Source of the DNA: Pisaster brevispinus
Taxonomy: Eukaryota > Echinodermata > Asteroidea > Forcipulatida > Asteriidae
DNA: 64,000 bases
Direction: 5' to 3'
NCBI GenBank assembly: GCA_023634235.1
Contig: JAMKCF010000001.1
Coordinates: forward strand, 9,674,758-9,738,757
The stretch's first letter is position 1; the number at the start of each line of letters is the position of its first letter. The position numbers and the translations under genes were made by a program. The notes beneath the pieces are model-generated. The model did not search any database, was not told the DNA's origin, and was given only the letters and a program-made list of their open reading frames with translations. Below are positions 22,338 to 32,805 of this stretch, in pieces.

Positions 22338-25300
22338 TCAAATAAGAAGGTACCATTTCCTTCGATGGATATCTAATTTATCTCTTTTGTTGGCAATATA
22401 AAATTCTGTTCTCTCCATCATTTTAACCAAGTTGATAAAATTTGCAATTTGAGGAGGCTTCTCATTGTACTTACATTTATAAATGTACTGTTTACCTAGA
22501 ATAATTAAATAAATAATAAAAAGATCTGGATCATAGATATTATAGCCGAACATAATTGAATATTCCGAAAGAGCAATCGTGGCATAACTAGTAGACGTTA
22601 ACCATTCCTCGACCTTCTTCCAGAAATTAATTACAAAAGGACATTAATAAAACAAGTGGTAATTTTTCTCAGGGACCAATTTGCAAAAGGTACATAGAGG
22701 AGTGTCATTGCGACCAATTTTATGAAGGAACACATTGTTAACCTTTAACCTGTGTAAAAACTTGTACTGAAACTCTCTACTCTTGACATCTAGAGCACAT
22801 TTAAAGGGGAGAGAAAAAATAAGATCCCATTCGTTTTCTTGAATTTGATACATCTCACTCCACTTTTTAAAAGTTTTGGTAGGCACACTTCTGACTTTAT
22901 CCACCAGAGAATTATAAACCACTTTAACAAAATGTTTACTTGTGATGTCCAGATGGATTGGGACATCTGGCAAATTCCTGCTCTTAAATCTATCTTTCCA
23001 GTTCGGAGGAATTGCTTTTAAAACGCCTAGATACTCAATAAAATTACTCTTAATATTAAACTTAGAAGTAAATTCTTTGTAGGTGAAAAAAATCCTCGAG
23101 TCTGACAATAGATGTCGAATTTTACAAACCCCTGCATCAAACCAGTGTCTATAAAAAAGCGGCCGACCCTGGACATTAATAAAAGAATTTGACCAAAGGG
23201 TCTGATTACAATACTCAAACAAAGAAAGGGGAGGCTTATGGGAGAAACGGCCCCAGGACAGCAAAATGTCGCGCAACAAAGGCGAATTCAGATTCAACGA
23301 GTTCACCCAATGTGATGTAAAATTCCCTTGAAAAATTATCAGGCCTCCGACCTGGTGCAAGGCAGAAAGAAAAAAATTCTTCCATGCGCCTTTATTCTTG
23401 TCGTCCAAAAGCCGCTTCACCCAAGATGCCTTTAGTGCATAAACATGCTGTTCAAAATCAATCATATTAAGCCCTCCTTGATCGATAGTGTTAAATAGGA
23501 CAGTACGTTTAATTTTATCAGGCTTGTTATTCCACAGGAAAGAAAAAAAAAGCTTATTTATTTTTTTGAAGAACGCATTATCAGGATTTGGTAAAACTGA
23601 AGAAACAAAGGTCAACTTAGGCATAATTAAAGATTTCAATATAGTAATTCTGCCTTGTAACGATAGATTCCTCATATTCCAAACTTTTAAATTATTCTCA
23701 ATAGAAGTTAAAATAGGGAGGAAATTCAAATTAATAAGTTGCTCATTAGAAAAAGAAAAAGTAACACCCAGTGCTTTAAAGGTATTCCGACTCCACCTCA
23801 AATTTAACTCCGGAAAAAAAACCAGCTTCGCTATTTCTACTCGAGCCAATAGGGAATAACCTCTGATTTATTCCAGCTGATGGTCAAGCCTGAAACACAT
23901 TTAAACTCTTTCAAAATATCCAGAACCTTCCCCAATGATTTCTCTGACCCATCCAAAAAAATTGTAGTATCGTCTGCAAATTGGGAAATTTTGAGAGGCT
24001 GACCATCAACTTGAAGACCAGAAACGTCTTGGTTATTCCTAATAGCTGCAGCCAGGGGCTCAACTGCTAAAATAAATAGATAAGGAGATAAAGGACAACC
24101 TTGCCTCACACCCCGTAATAAAGGAAAGAATTCAGAAGAATAGCCATTGTTAATGATGGTGCTTTCAATGTTAGTATAAAAGACTTTAACCCATTTCCTC
24201 AAATCCTCGCCAAAACCGTTATACAACAAAGCTTTATCCACATACTGCCATTCCAACTTATCAAAAGCTTTTTCAAAGTCAACACAAAATAACATACCAG
24301 GGACATTTTTGTATTCTGTATAATGTAAAGCTTCAAGAATAGTGACAATGTTTTCTCCAATGTATCTACCCTGGATAAAACCGGTTTGTTCTGAGCCAAT
24401 GAGAGTGGTCAAATGATTCATAATTCTAAAAGCAATGGCTTTGGCAGCAATCTTATAATCAGTGTTCAAAATAGATATTGGGCGCCAATTCCCCAATAGG
24501 AGGGGTTTTTTATTTTTCTTAGGCAGGAGCGTAATAATACCTCTACGCTGAGAAACTGACATTTCACCAAATTCGAAAGCAAAATTAAGAGCATCAATAA
24601 GAAGAAATTGTATGTCAGGCCACAAGATCCTATAAAACTCTGCTGGGAGACCATCGGTCCCTGGAGTCTTGCCATTGTCAAGAGAATTAACGATTTTAAA
24701 ACATTCCTCTAATGAAAGCAAACCTTCACAATCTTTCTTGGCATTCTCCGGCAAGACATTAGCATGAGGCTGAGGGAAAAACTGTTCACAAAGAACATTA
24801 TCAAAATGATTGGTTTCAAAAGAAGATTGATATAAATTGGAATAAAATACACGTTCTGCGTGCAAGATCTTTTTTGTAATGGTCTCAACATAACCATCGA
24901 TATTCAATTTAGAAATGGTTTTATTAACATAATTCCGTTTCTCTAAATTAAGAAAATACTTAGTGCTTTTTTCCCCCCTCCTCATGCCACCTTGCCTTCG
25001 AACGAAGTAAAATACCATTAGTTTTATCCTCAATAATACCCTCCAGCTCTTTTTCCATTTTATTTAATGCATCGAGACTCTGGAGATCATTGGGGTTGGC
25101 ATGCAAATGAGACTCCAAACTATTAATATCGGTACACAATTGCTGCTCGACCCTTTTTTTTAAACGCTTCTTCCAAGAAGAAAATTTAACAGAATCCACG
25201 AATACTGCATTTAACCATTTCCCACCGCAAAGCAGGATTACAGGGGGAATTATCCAAAGCAGAGGAAAGAATTACTTCTTTCAACTCCTTTAAGTAATTG

Positions 25301-26089
25301 GTATCCTTGAGCAGAGAAGAGTTAAGTTTCCAAAACCCAGGACCCCGATGCTCTGAACCAATATTGCATAAGAGAAATAGAAATTAAAGAATGGTCTGAC
25401 CTAAAGCCGCTAACGATATCTGCATTGTCAATACGTGAAATCAAACCAAAAGAAACGAGAAAAAAATCCAGTCTGCAGAATATGGGAGGCGAATGATTTG
25501 AAACCCAGGTGTATCTTTTGGAATCGGGATTTCTATAGCGCCAAATATCTACTAAATCAAAGTTATCTTTAAGAGCTAGCAATTCTTTTTTCGCCGCAAA
25601 ATTTGTATGGAGGCGCCCTCGAAATTTATCTAAGGAAAAGTCTTGAACAATATTGAAGTCACCTCCCAGAATAATATTACCTTCAGCATAATTATCAATA
25701 ACATTCGAAATTTCTTGGAAAAAGCCCGGATCATCATCATTAGGACCATACATATTGATAAGAGAAATATTATCACCGTCAATACAGACATTCAATAATA
25801 AAATACGACCCCTAGGATCCTGCCAAGTATTAAGAATGTCAAATTGGAAAGAAGGATTAAAGAGAATGCAAACACCCGCACTGTTGGACGAGAAATGATT
25901 AAAAACGATTTTGTAACCCCACTCACTGATCCAAGATTTCTCTATATCGAGGGTACTGTGAATTTCTTGGAGGAAACAAATATCAAACGATTTTTGATGA
26001 AGCCAAGTAAAAAACTTACTCCTCTTGCGATAATTATTCAAACCTCTGGCATTAAAGGAAGCAATAGACAACTTATTAAAATTATTCAT
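22338..26089 (-). pseudogene. L1-type ORF2: endonuclease, reverse transcriptase, C-terminal Cys motif
   Basis: This encodes the nicking endonuclease and reverse transcriptase that carry out target-primed reverse transcription. The endonuclease (26089-25322) shows SFNARGLNN, FLQEIHS, NMYGPN, GGDFNIVQD and GFRSDHSLI. After two frame changes the RT (25033-23837) shows LPKKNKKP, NWRPISILNTDYK, GRYIGENI, CVDFEKAFD, GVRQGCPLSPYLF and the catalytic FADDTTIF. The C-terminal part (23849-22338) ends in a C-x2-C-x8-H-x4-C motif (CTFC...H...C) with one stop inside it near 22644. Total length of about 1,250 codons matches L1 ORF2. Four or so frame breaks are present. Confidence 0.9.
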
Positions 26090-26444
26090 CCCACTTTAGA
26101 TTTTGGTTTACAAAGAAAAATGTACTTACAAACCTTAACCACGAATTTGAAGAAATTAATAATTAACTGCTTTGGTGATTTTCTGCAATGAACACAAGGG
26201 AAAGGAACATGACAGGAAAGGGACATGGGGGGTGCAGAGAGGAGAGGAGAGGGAGGTTGAGGGGGAGGTCGAAGTGGAGGGGCAGGGGGAGAAAAACAAC
26301 TGGATGCACAATCTCTGGGTAGCACAAATACCGCTCTAGGGACTTGCACAACAACCGTGCTCCGTTGGGAGACTTGTAAAAAAATATATATATATATATT
26401 ATATACATTTCTAGCACACTAGAAAAAACACTTAATGTCAATTG

Positions 26445-27286
26445 CTAAGTGAAGGAAACTTGATGACCTTGTGTGTTTCTCCAGCGGCCAGCTGTAAAAT
26501 GGTAGCGGACACCTCGTTTGTACGCTTCTTTTACTTGCTTAGACCATTTCCGTTTTTCCATGTAGTCATTCTTAATTAGATCGTCAACGAAAAAGTATGA
26601 CTTGCCTTGGAGAACTGTACGAGATTGCTTGATAATGTTAATTTTGTCCTGATAGCCGAGGAATTTGACTAAAATGTGTTGTACCTTGCCATCTCGCTTC
26701 ATACCGTCTCTGTGGGCTCTTTCGATACAAACATCTTCTGTATGCTTGAAGACTTGAAGCACTTGTTTAACAATCTGGATACAGTCCTCATGGTGGTCTT
26801 TGGTTGTGGTTCCGTATGGAAAACCTACCAGTCTGAGGTTGTTGCGCCGGGAATGTCGTTCCATCCTGTCTAGCCGAGCACCGAGATCTTCTTCGCTTCT
26901 ACTTCCACTTCAGCAAGCTGGGACCCAAGCTCTTCAACTTTGGAGGAAACTTCATCTATCCGTGATGCCTGGAAGTCGAGAGCTGAAGATATTTCTTTTT
27001 CCAGTGTCGACACCTTCAGGCTCAAATCTTGTTGCCCGTCCAAAACGGATGATAGCCTAGCCTGAACGTTGCCGAGCGTCTCCCGAACAAATGACTCGAA
27101 ATCATGGCTGAGCGTCGATGGAGCATTGGCTTACGTAGAAGTCAGGGAGCCAGACGCTGTAGTGGAACGAGTAGTACGCTGACTATTTGCCTCGTGTGAG
27201 TTGTGGTGGCCACCCTTTGTAGCTGTCGTGAAATTCGAAATTTCAAGTTGGATATTTTTCGCAGAAGAGCTACTTTTTGGCGGCAT
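26445..27286 (-). pseudogene. L1 ORF1 protein (coiled coil, RRM, C-terminal domain), one stop and one frameshift
   Basis: RNA-binding chaperone of the L1 particle. It starts at ATG 27286 with MPPKSSSSAK and a Ser/Thr-rich segment, then meets a TAA at 27133-27131. The same frame resumes with a heptad-rich coiled coil (VSTLEKEISSALDFQ, VEELGSQLAEVEVEAK). Near 26885 it shifts into the RRM frame, which begins MERHSRRNNLRLVGFP (the R-R-x-N-L-R hallmark). That frame carries IERAHRDG, ILVKFLGY and a basic C-terminal domain ending at 26445. Order and length fit Transposase_22 family ORF1p. Neighbouring ORF2 is in the same orientation. Confidence 0.85.
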
Positions 27287-27435
27287 CCTCGAGCTGGCCG
27301 GTTCTTGAAACTATATTAAGATGAGTGACTCAAAATTCCAGGCGAAAATCGAAAACAAAAAGGTAGATTTTGCAGGACCAACGGAGCCGGTTTAACGTTG
27401 CGTTCAGTCCCAGTTATTACCCATGATGCACCATC

Positions 27436-27445
27436 ATTTGATTTT
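27436..27445. repeat. candidate target-site duplication, right
   Basis: ATTTGATTTT, identical to 22146-22155, immediately beyond the inferred 5' end of the minus-strand L1 element. Confidence 0.45.
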
Positions 27446-27516
27446 GTTACTAGTTCTTTTGTAAAGTTTGTTTGTGTGTCTTTATACGTCATCTGTTAAT
27501 TGTTGCCTTACTGGAG

Positions 27517-27762
27517 ATGTTTGAACATAATATTGAAGACGATGTGAATGTAAATGATACTGCCTGCCCTTACCTTGACAGCAATGAATTTAACCTTTTC
27601 GTTACCGAATTGTTTGGACATAAACAACCGCTGGTGACCGCATTGTTTGACCACTCAAGCGTGAAGCACACATTCTTACACAACAAAAAGCTTTCCTTCA
27701 AAGGCCATTTTTACAAACTCCATTATCTCCGTGAAGATATTGTTGTACAGCAAAATAAGTAA
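27517..27762 (+). CDS. short open frame of unknown product
   Basis: 81 codons starting MFEHNIEDDVNVND and ending DIVVQQNK. The composition is protein-like (acidic N-terminus, aromatic and basic middle), but no family is recognised and there is no neighbouring gene in frame. It lies between the L1 5' border and the endonuclease of the plus-strand LINE. It could therefore be an eroded piece of that LINE's inter-ORF region or chance. Confidence 0.25.
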   Translation: MFEHNIEDDVNVNDTACPYLDSNEFNLFVTELFGHKQPLVTALFDHSSVKHTFLHNKKLSFKGHFYKLHYLREDIVVQQNK

Positions 27763-27981
27763 TAAAAAAGTTCTTCCTTATTGAATTCCCTTTCATATAA
27801 TCTAAAACTCATTGAGATTGGTCCAATAAATGTCAAAGTTCTTGGTCTTTCTTTCCTCAGTGCAATCTGTAATCTCAAACACTTTTTTGTACACAACCAT
27901 ATGGCGCTCCGTAGGTGTTTGGCATTTCGGATCTTCCTACTCCAATTTGAAGAGATTGCATAATAGCAACCTTATTTTTTT

Positions 27982-28028
27982 TTACCACCATTGGAAAGAT
28001 CCGATCTCTCTCTTTCCAATGATGGTAA
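27982..28028. other. 18-bp near-perfect hairpin
   Basis: TTACCACCATTGGAAAGA (27982-27999) pairs with TCTTTCCAATGATGGTAA (28011-28028) with one mismatch and an 11-nt loop. It lies about 100 bases before a 45-bp-period direct repeat that shares the ATGGTAAG block. Confidence 0.65.
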
Positions 28029-28122
28029 GCTTGGGTATGGAGGGTGAACATGGACAAAACTACAACTTTATTACAAATGGCCTTTGTGCTCAGGCTTGAG
28101 TGCTTTTTTGTGTGCAAGCTTG

Positions 28123-28195
28123 GTCGACTAAAGTCGCCAATGGTAAGGAAGAGGGGGTATGAGTGCAGTCGACTAAAGTCGCCTATGGTAAGGAA
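28123..28195 (+). repeat. two direct repeats with 45-bp period
   Basis: GTCGACTAAAGTCGCC followed by (A/T)ATGGTAAGGAA occurs at 28123-28150 and 28168-28195 with one difference by eye. Each copy contains CGAC-TAAA-GTCG, a self-complementary mini-hairpin. No function is evident. Confidence 0.65.
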
Positions 28196-28489
28196 AGGGT
28201 TAATAATCTTCAGCTCAACCTATCTTCACATGATTTTTCCGTGTTTTATAGACCTTTCTTTTGCAACGTCACAGCCCAAGATTTTGCCAACCCAGGCTGG
28301 AAAACTATGAAAAGCCATAAATGCAAAACAAAAACAGATAGCTACAGTTTGTAACAATGTTACACAAATATTCAAAAATAGTGTTGAATTTATTGGAAAC
28401 AAAGCAACCGATCATGGGAGGTATTTTATTTAATTAGAAGTTTGCCGAAAATGTTGAATTTTGTTAAAACATCTGTTAACACGATTGAA

Positions 28490-29586
28490 TGTTTTAATAA
28501 CATTCGGCGGTCCATGCCAACCAGTCTCTGTAAACATTTCCACGACATGGAACATTGTGTTCTATTAACCACTTTTTCTCCATCTACGCTTTTACAGAAA
28601 CATGGTTTAAAGGGGCTCCTCCTCCAAATGTTCACAAAGACAATTACCATCTTGTTAATTCCTCTCGTCAAAACAAACTTGGAGGAGGAGCAGCCATGTT
28701 CATCAGTGACTCTCTTAAATATCATAAAAGAGAGGGTCTCATGACTTCCTGTTCAGACTATGAATCTGTCTTCATAGAGATTGAGCGTGATCATGCAAGT
28801 AATATCATTGTTGGAAATGTTTACAGAGCTCCCAATACCTGTATTGACAACTTAAATAAATCATTTGATGCTTGTTTTAGTCTTATGAATAGTGAAAAGA
28901 AACTGTGTTACATAGTGGGAGATTTTAACTTGAACTTGATTGACTATTCTAACCACCAGCTCAAAGAGGATTTTGTCAATACAATTTATTCTCATGGTCT
29001 CCGTTCCTTGATCGACAAACCAATTCGCATCACACCACATTCCGCAACACTTGTTGACAATATTCTTACTAACAATGATAACCATGTCATTCCTGGTATT
29101 CTCTTTACTTATATTTCTGATCATTTGCCTCTTTTCCAGATTACTCCTTCTTGTTTGAAACATCAACAGACCTCTATAAAGACCTTCCCCAAAAGGAACA
29201 TCCCAAGCACCACTCTTCAAGCCTTTACTGAAGATCTAAAGCGTACGAACTGGGGTAACATTTATCAATTGGAGGAATCAGCGTACAATACTTTTCTTAC
29301 TTTCTTCACTGATCTTTACAACCTACATTTTCCTTTCATTTCTAAAACTGTGTCTAAATCTAGAAACAATTATCCGTGGATGTCTCCAGATCTTATCAGT
29401 TCTTGTAACCACAAGAATAACCTGTATAAACGGTTCCTCCGCAACCCCACTAAAGCCAACGAACTCCGATATAAACAGTTTCGGAATCACCTGACTTCAT
29501 TGATTCGTAAAGCAAAAAAAGATCACTATGCCTCCAAATTCAGCACCAACGAAGGTAACACTAAGAGCACCTGGAGAGAAATTAAG
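28490..29586 (+). pseudogene. LINE endonuclease domain and linker (CR1-like)
   Basis: The 5' half of ORF2 of a non-LTR retrotransposon. After a frame change near 28570 it shows FTETWFKGAPPP, GGGAAMFISDSL, VYRAPNTCID, VGDFNLNLID, LVDNILTN and ISDHLPLFQI, the ordered endonuclease blocks. A linker follows with NNYPWMSPDLI and IRKAKKDHYASKF, ending at TWREI. The element is then broken at 29581 by a 113-bp repeat. Continuation of the same protein (HLKIVELPDEIIDG) is found on the opposite strand at 30443. Confidence 0.8.
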
Positions 29587-29693
29587 TGTCATTTCACGTA
29601 AATACTTAACATATGTGTCCACGGTCAAAAAATCAATTTTCTTAATACTTTGTTGGTGGAAGGGCCTTGGGGTGCAAGTAAACAAAATTGACT
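29581..29693 (+). repeat. 113-bp direct repeat X, left copy
   Basis: Matches 30444-30556 almost base for base (for example GTGTCATTTCACGTAAA, TGTGTCCACGGTCAAAAAAT, AGGGCCTTGGGGTGCAAGTA). It separates the plus-strand LINE endonuclease from an inverted RT segment of the same LINE family. Confidence 0.85.
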
Positions 29694-30443
29694 AGGTAGA
29701 ATCACTCTTTTTACATGTAGTGAACTGTTTCCGGTTTTTAAGGTAGTCTTCAAACCATGTAAGGGCGATACCTCGGATGCCATAATGGTGGAGTTTAGCT
29801 AGCACGATTTTATGGTCGATGGTATCAAAAGCTTTAGATAGGTCAATGAAGACACCAGCAGAAATCTAACCATCATTAAGTGAAGAAATGAGAGAATCAG
29901 TGAGATAAGTGAGAGCAAGATCTGTAAAATAGCTGCTGCGAAAACCAAACGGATGTTCAAACAAGAGGTTGAAATCAGATAAGAATTTGAAGAGACGTTT
30001 ATAGACAAGACGTTCTAAGATTTTAGAGAAACGGGGAAGGACAGAGATGGGACGATAATTTGAGATTTCCTTGGAGCTGCCATTTTTTAATACAGGAATC
30101 ACTTTAGCAATTTTCAGTTGAAAAGGGTCAGAACCAGTAGCAAGCGAGAGGTTGAAAATATGAGCGAGGGGTGAAGACATAAGAGGAATTACTGACTTGA
30201 TAACTGAAGAATTAATGCCATCAATGATTTCATTGGGACAAGTTGGCATGAAGAAGAGGGAAGACGTATTAGGATTGTAAAGATGATCGGAAAATTGACC
30301 AGCTGTGGAAAGAATGTTGTTTGAAATGGAAGAACCGATGCTGGAAAATTACTTGTTGAAAGAATCAGCGGTATCTGATGGGTTTGAAGCAACATTATGA
30401 CCGTCGATGATTTCATCAGGAAGCTCAACTATCTTAAGATGTT
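29694..30443 (-). pseudogene. inverted LINE segment: N-terminal half of the reverse transcriptase
   Basis: Read on the minus strand from 30443: HLKIVELPDEIIDG, MPTCPNEIIDG, the RT block KVIPVLKNGSSKEISNYRPISVL, RFSKILERLVYKRLFKFL and, after a stop near 29866, [18 protein letters not shown] with the first catalytic aspartate, then YGIRGI. This is the protein segment that should follow the plus-strand endonuclease ending at 29586, but its orientation is reversed. It overlaps in content with 31093-31233 on the plus strand for about 140 bases. Confidence 0.8.
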
Positions 30444-30556
30444 ATTAAGTGTCATTTCACGTAAAAACTTTACATATGTGTCCACGGTCAAAAAATCAAT
30501 TTTCTTAATCATTTGTTGGTAGAAGGGCCTTGGGGTGCAAGTAAACAAAATTGACT
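30444..30556 (+). repeat. 113-bp direct repeat X, right copy
   Basis: Second copy of repeat X. Here it continues into about 530 bases of unrecognised AT-rich sequence (30557-31090) before the LINE resumes in plus orientation. X may thus be the end of a longer insert of which only 113 bases were duplicated on the left. Confidence 0.8.
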
Positions 30557-31092
30557 TTTTAATTCATTATATATCCCGTTACCATGGTAACAGCTCATTT
30601 AGTGTTTTGGGCATTTTAGGCCAATTTTGGGGTATGAAAATCTGGTTTTTAGGTAATATTTTTAACTTCATCCTACCAAAATGCAAAATTATTTCATAAA
30701 ACCTTTTATATCACTACAAAGTATCATCATTGGCTTTACTTGAGAAAAGAAAGTATTGCTATAAATTTCACCCTTATGCTATTTTTGCAACATGCATTAG
30801 AGCATGTTTTTAGAACTTGCAAACTCAACATTTTTACCCTATTTTTGGCCCTCAAAATGTCAACTTGCCAGGGGTCTCAGAAAATTTTCCTTTCGGCTGT
30901 GATTAGGGCCAACATTGGTCAAAATCTAGGGCAATTGTATCCTGTTGTGACACTACTGCCTCAAATATGGTAATTTTTCCCACAACAGGAAAAATGCATT
31001 TGAATTTTTTCCTTCAGTTTGAATTTATAATACACAAAGAAAAGTATGCTTTGTGGCACAGTTTCCAAGCCCGTTTATTAATGAATACAAAG

Positions 31093-31545
31093 TAAATGGT
31101 ACCATCGACCATAAAATCGTGCTAGCTAAACTCCACCATTATGGCATCCGAGGTATCGGCCTTACATGGTTTGAAGACTACCTTAAATCCCGGAAACAGT
31201 TCACTACATGTAAAAAGAGTGATTCTTCCTTGAATGATATCACCCACGGCGTTCCCCAGGGTTCTATTCTCGGTCCTCTCCTTTTTCTTATTTATGTCAA
31301 CGATCTACACCAAAGTTCTTCTAAATTGTCTTTTACTCTCTTTGCGGATGACACCACTATTCTTTTTTTCTCATTCTGACTTGCCTACTTTGGCTAAAGA
31401 ACTGAACAATGAACTAGTGAAAGTCTCCTCCTGGTTTAGTACAAACAGACTCTCTCTTAACTCCCAAAAAACTAAATATATGATCTTTTCCAAACCTAGG
31501 TCTACCATCAATGACGCCAATATCAGCATCAACCATGTTCCTATT
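31093..31545 (+). pseudogene. LINE reverse-transcriptase catalytic segment
   Basis: Plus-strand continuation of the CR1-like [24 protein letters not shown], a TWFEDYL block, THGVPQGSILGPLLFLIYV and the catalytic FADDTTI. A frameshift near 31370 follows, then SWFSTNRLSLNSQKTKYMIF, ending at about 31545. The first ~140 bases are repeated in inverted orientation at 29694-29830. Confidence 0.8.
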
Positions 31546-31968
31546 GAAAGGGTACATTACAACTCGACCACTCTGAATTTTTGGTCATACAAAACTACCA
31601 AACTCGACAATATTTCTTCAATAATATTTTCCTAGACACACCTTTTGGGGAAATACAAGTTCAATTTAGTTCAAATATAGTTTCTTCATATATGACTTGA
31701 GTCCCTTTTTCAGTCAATGCATAGTATTCATAGACCGTTGCCTTGGGAGAAAATTATATTATCTGAAATAGATAATCTATATGGTAACATCGTTGTCGCC
31801 CAAATCTTGTCTTGGGTATTTGAACTGACTGAATATGTTTCAAGTACAAAGGAGCCCGAGTAGGTGAGGAACATACAGCTATTGGTAGATAATTTTACAA
31901 GCTATACAGTGATTTAGTCCCTGGCCAATGTAAACATGTCATTACTGCAGCATCATAATGTTGGACAA
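31546..31968. other. non-coding interval, nothing recognised
   Basis: AT-rich sequence after the LINE. No ORF, repeat or splice-bounded exon is supported. Confidence 0.3.
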
Positions 31969-32133
31969 CAGGGACTTGGAGTCGTGAATGTTGGGTAAGG
32001 TAAAACACCCTCCCCCCCCAAGTTTGCACTGCCTTGGAGTTGCATGTACCTTGAAGTAAAAAGTAACTCTGAGGGGTGTGGGGTGTGCCTTGCTGCCTTA
32101 CCTTACCCAACATTCACGACTCCCAAGTCCCTG
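31969..32133. repeat. inverted repeat with 35/36-bp arms
   Basis: The arm at 31969-32003 and the arm at 32098-32133 are reverse complements apart from one single-base indel by eye. Shared blocks are CAGGGACTTGG, AGTCGTGAATGTTGGG and TAAGGTAA. The 94-base spacer includes a C-run and ACTCTGAGGGGTGTG. It could be a foldback element or a hairpin-forming RNA; there is no coding content. Confidence 0.8.
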
Positions 32134-32352
32134 TGGCCAATAGAAAAATTAGTTGTTCATGATCCCTACCCACAGGGTCTGGAAAGAGTGCCTAGGAACC
32201 ATGTACCTACTTTAGTGAGTACCGTAAATAATTTTCCCAAATCACCCTATTTCCTCAAAATTTGCCAAATGTTCTATTCTAAGCCAGAAAAATTAAGCAT
32301 AACAAAAGTCACTCCCGGGAAAAAGGATTAAAAAACAAAATTTTAAATTAAA

Positions 32353-32417
32353 AAACCTGTGGGATTCGAACCTCCCGATGGGAAAGCCATCCACTCTACC
32401 CACTGTGCTAACCCTGC
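32353..32417 (-). repeat. tRNA-like sequence (pol III A and B boxes), probably a SINE head or tRNA pseudogene
   Basis: On the minus strand the sequence opens GCAGGGTTAGCACAGTGGG, matching the A-box form TRGYNNARNNG. It later has GGTTCGAATCCCA, a good B box, with the spacing of a tRNA. A TTTTTT run follows, a pol III terminator. The acceptor ends do not pair and the T-stem is poor, so a functional tRNA is unlikely. A tRNA-derived SINE or pseudogene fits better. Confidence 0.55.
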
Positions 32418-32805
32418 TAATCACCATGACGTCACCTTAGATTTGATTGGTTGAAAGGATCGTAATGGTAAACCTAAATTTCGCCAGCGACTGGCTACAC
32501 TTTTCGTTGAAGGGCTTCATATTCTATTACGTCATCATTCCACACTTCAGTGACCACATGAGATTGCACCACGTACCAGTAGCTTCAGTGTACTACAATC
32601 CTTTGACAGAGTAACACATTGTGCTCTTGCTGTCAAGTGTAGCTATTGACTTGCGTTGAGCTTCATACAAGGAACTTGTATTTTTTATCTTTGCTCTTCA
32701 ACGCGGTAAGCTGTTTAAGCTGTGTTTATAACATTAATTATAAAGTTGGTTTGTATCGCAGTTACGTTTCTGAATTTTGCACATGGTGTGAAATTACTGT
32801 TTGCA
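32418..32805. other. non-coding leader upstream of the DIRS element
   Basis: No ORF is supported. It may include the left terminal repeat and leader of the DIRS element that starts coding at 32806, but I found no matching right copy because that end is truncated. Confidence 0.3.

Larger units (their letters stand above)
22156..27435 (-). mobile_element. near-complete L1-clade retrotransposon (~5.3 kb)
   Basis: Read on the minus strand it has a short 5' leader (27435-27287), ORF1 (27286-26445), a 355-bp spacer, ORF2 (26089-22338), a short 3' UTR and an A-rich tail with interspersed T (22195-22156). The 10-bp sequence ATTTGATTTT occurs at both borders and may be the target-site duplication. 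The spacer contains a purine-rich stretch and a TA microsatellite (about 26382-26400). Only a few frameshifts and stops break the ORFs, so this is one of the younger insertions here. It lies in opposite orientation between two plus-strand LINE pieces. Confidence 0.8.
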
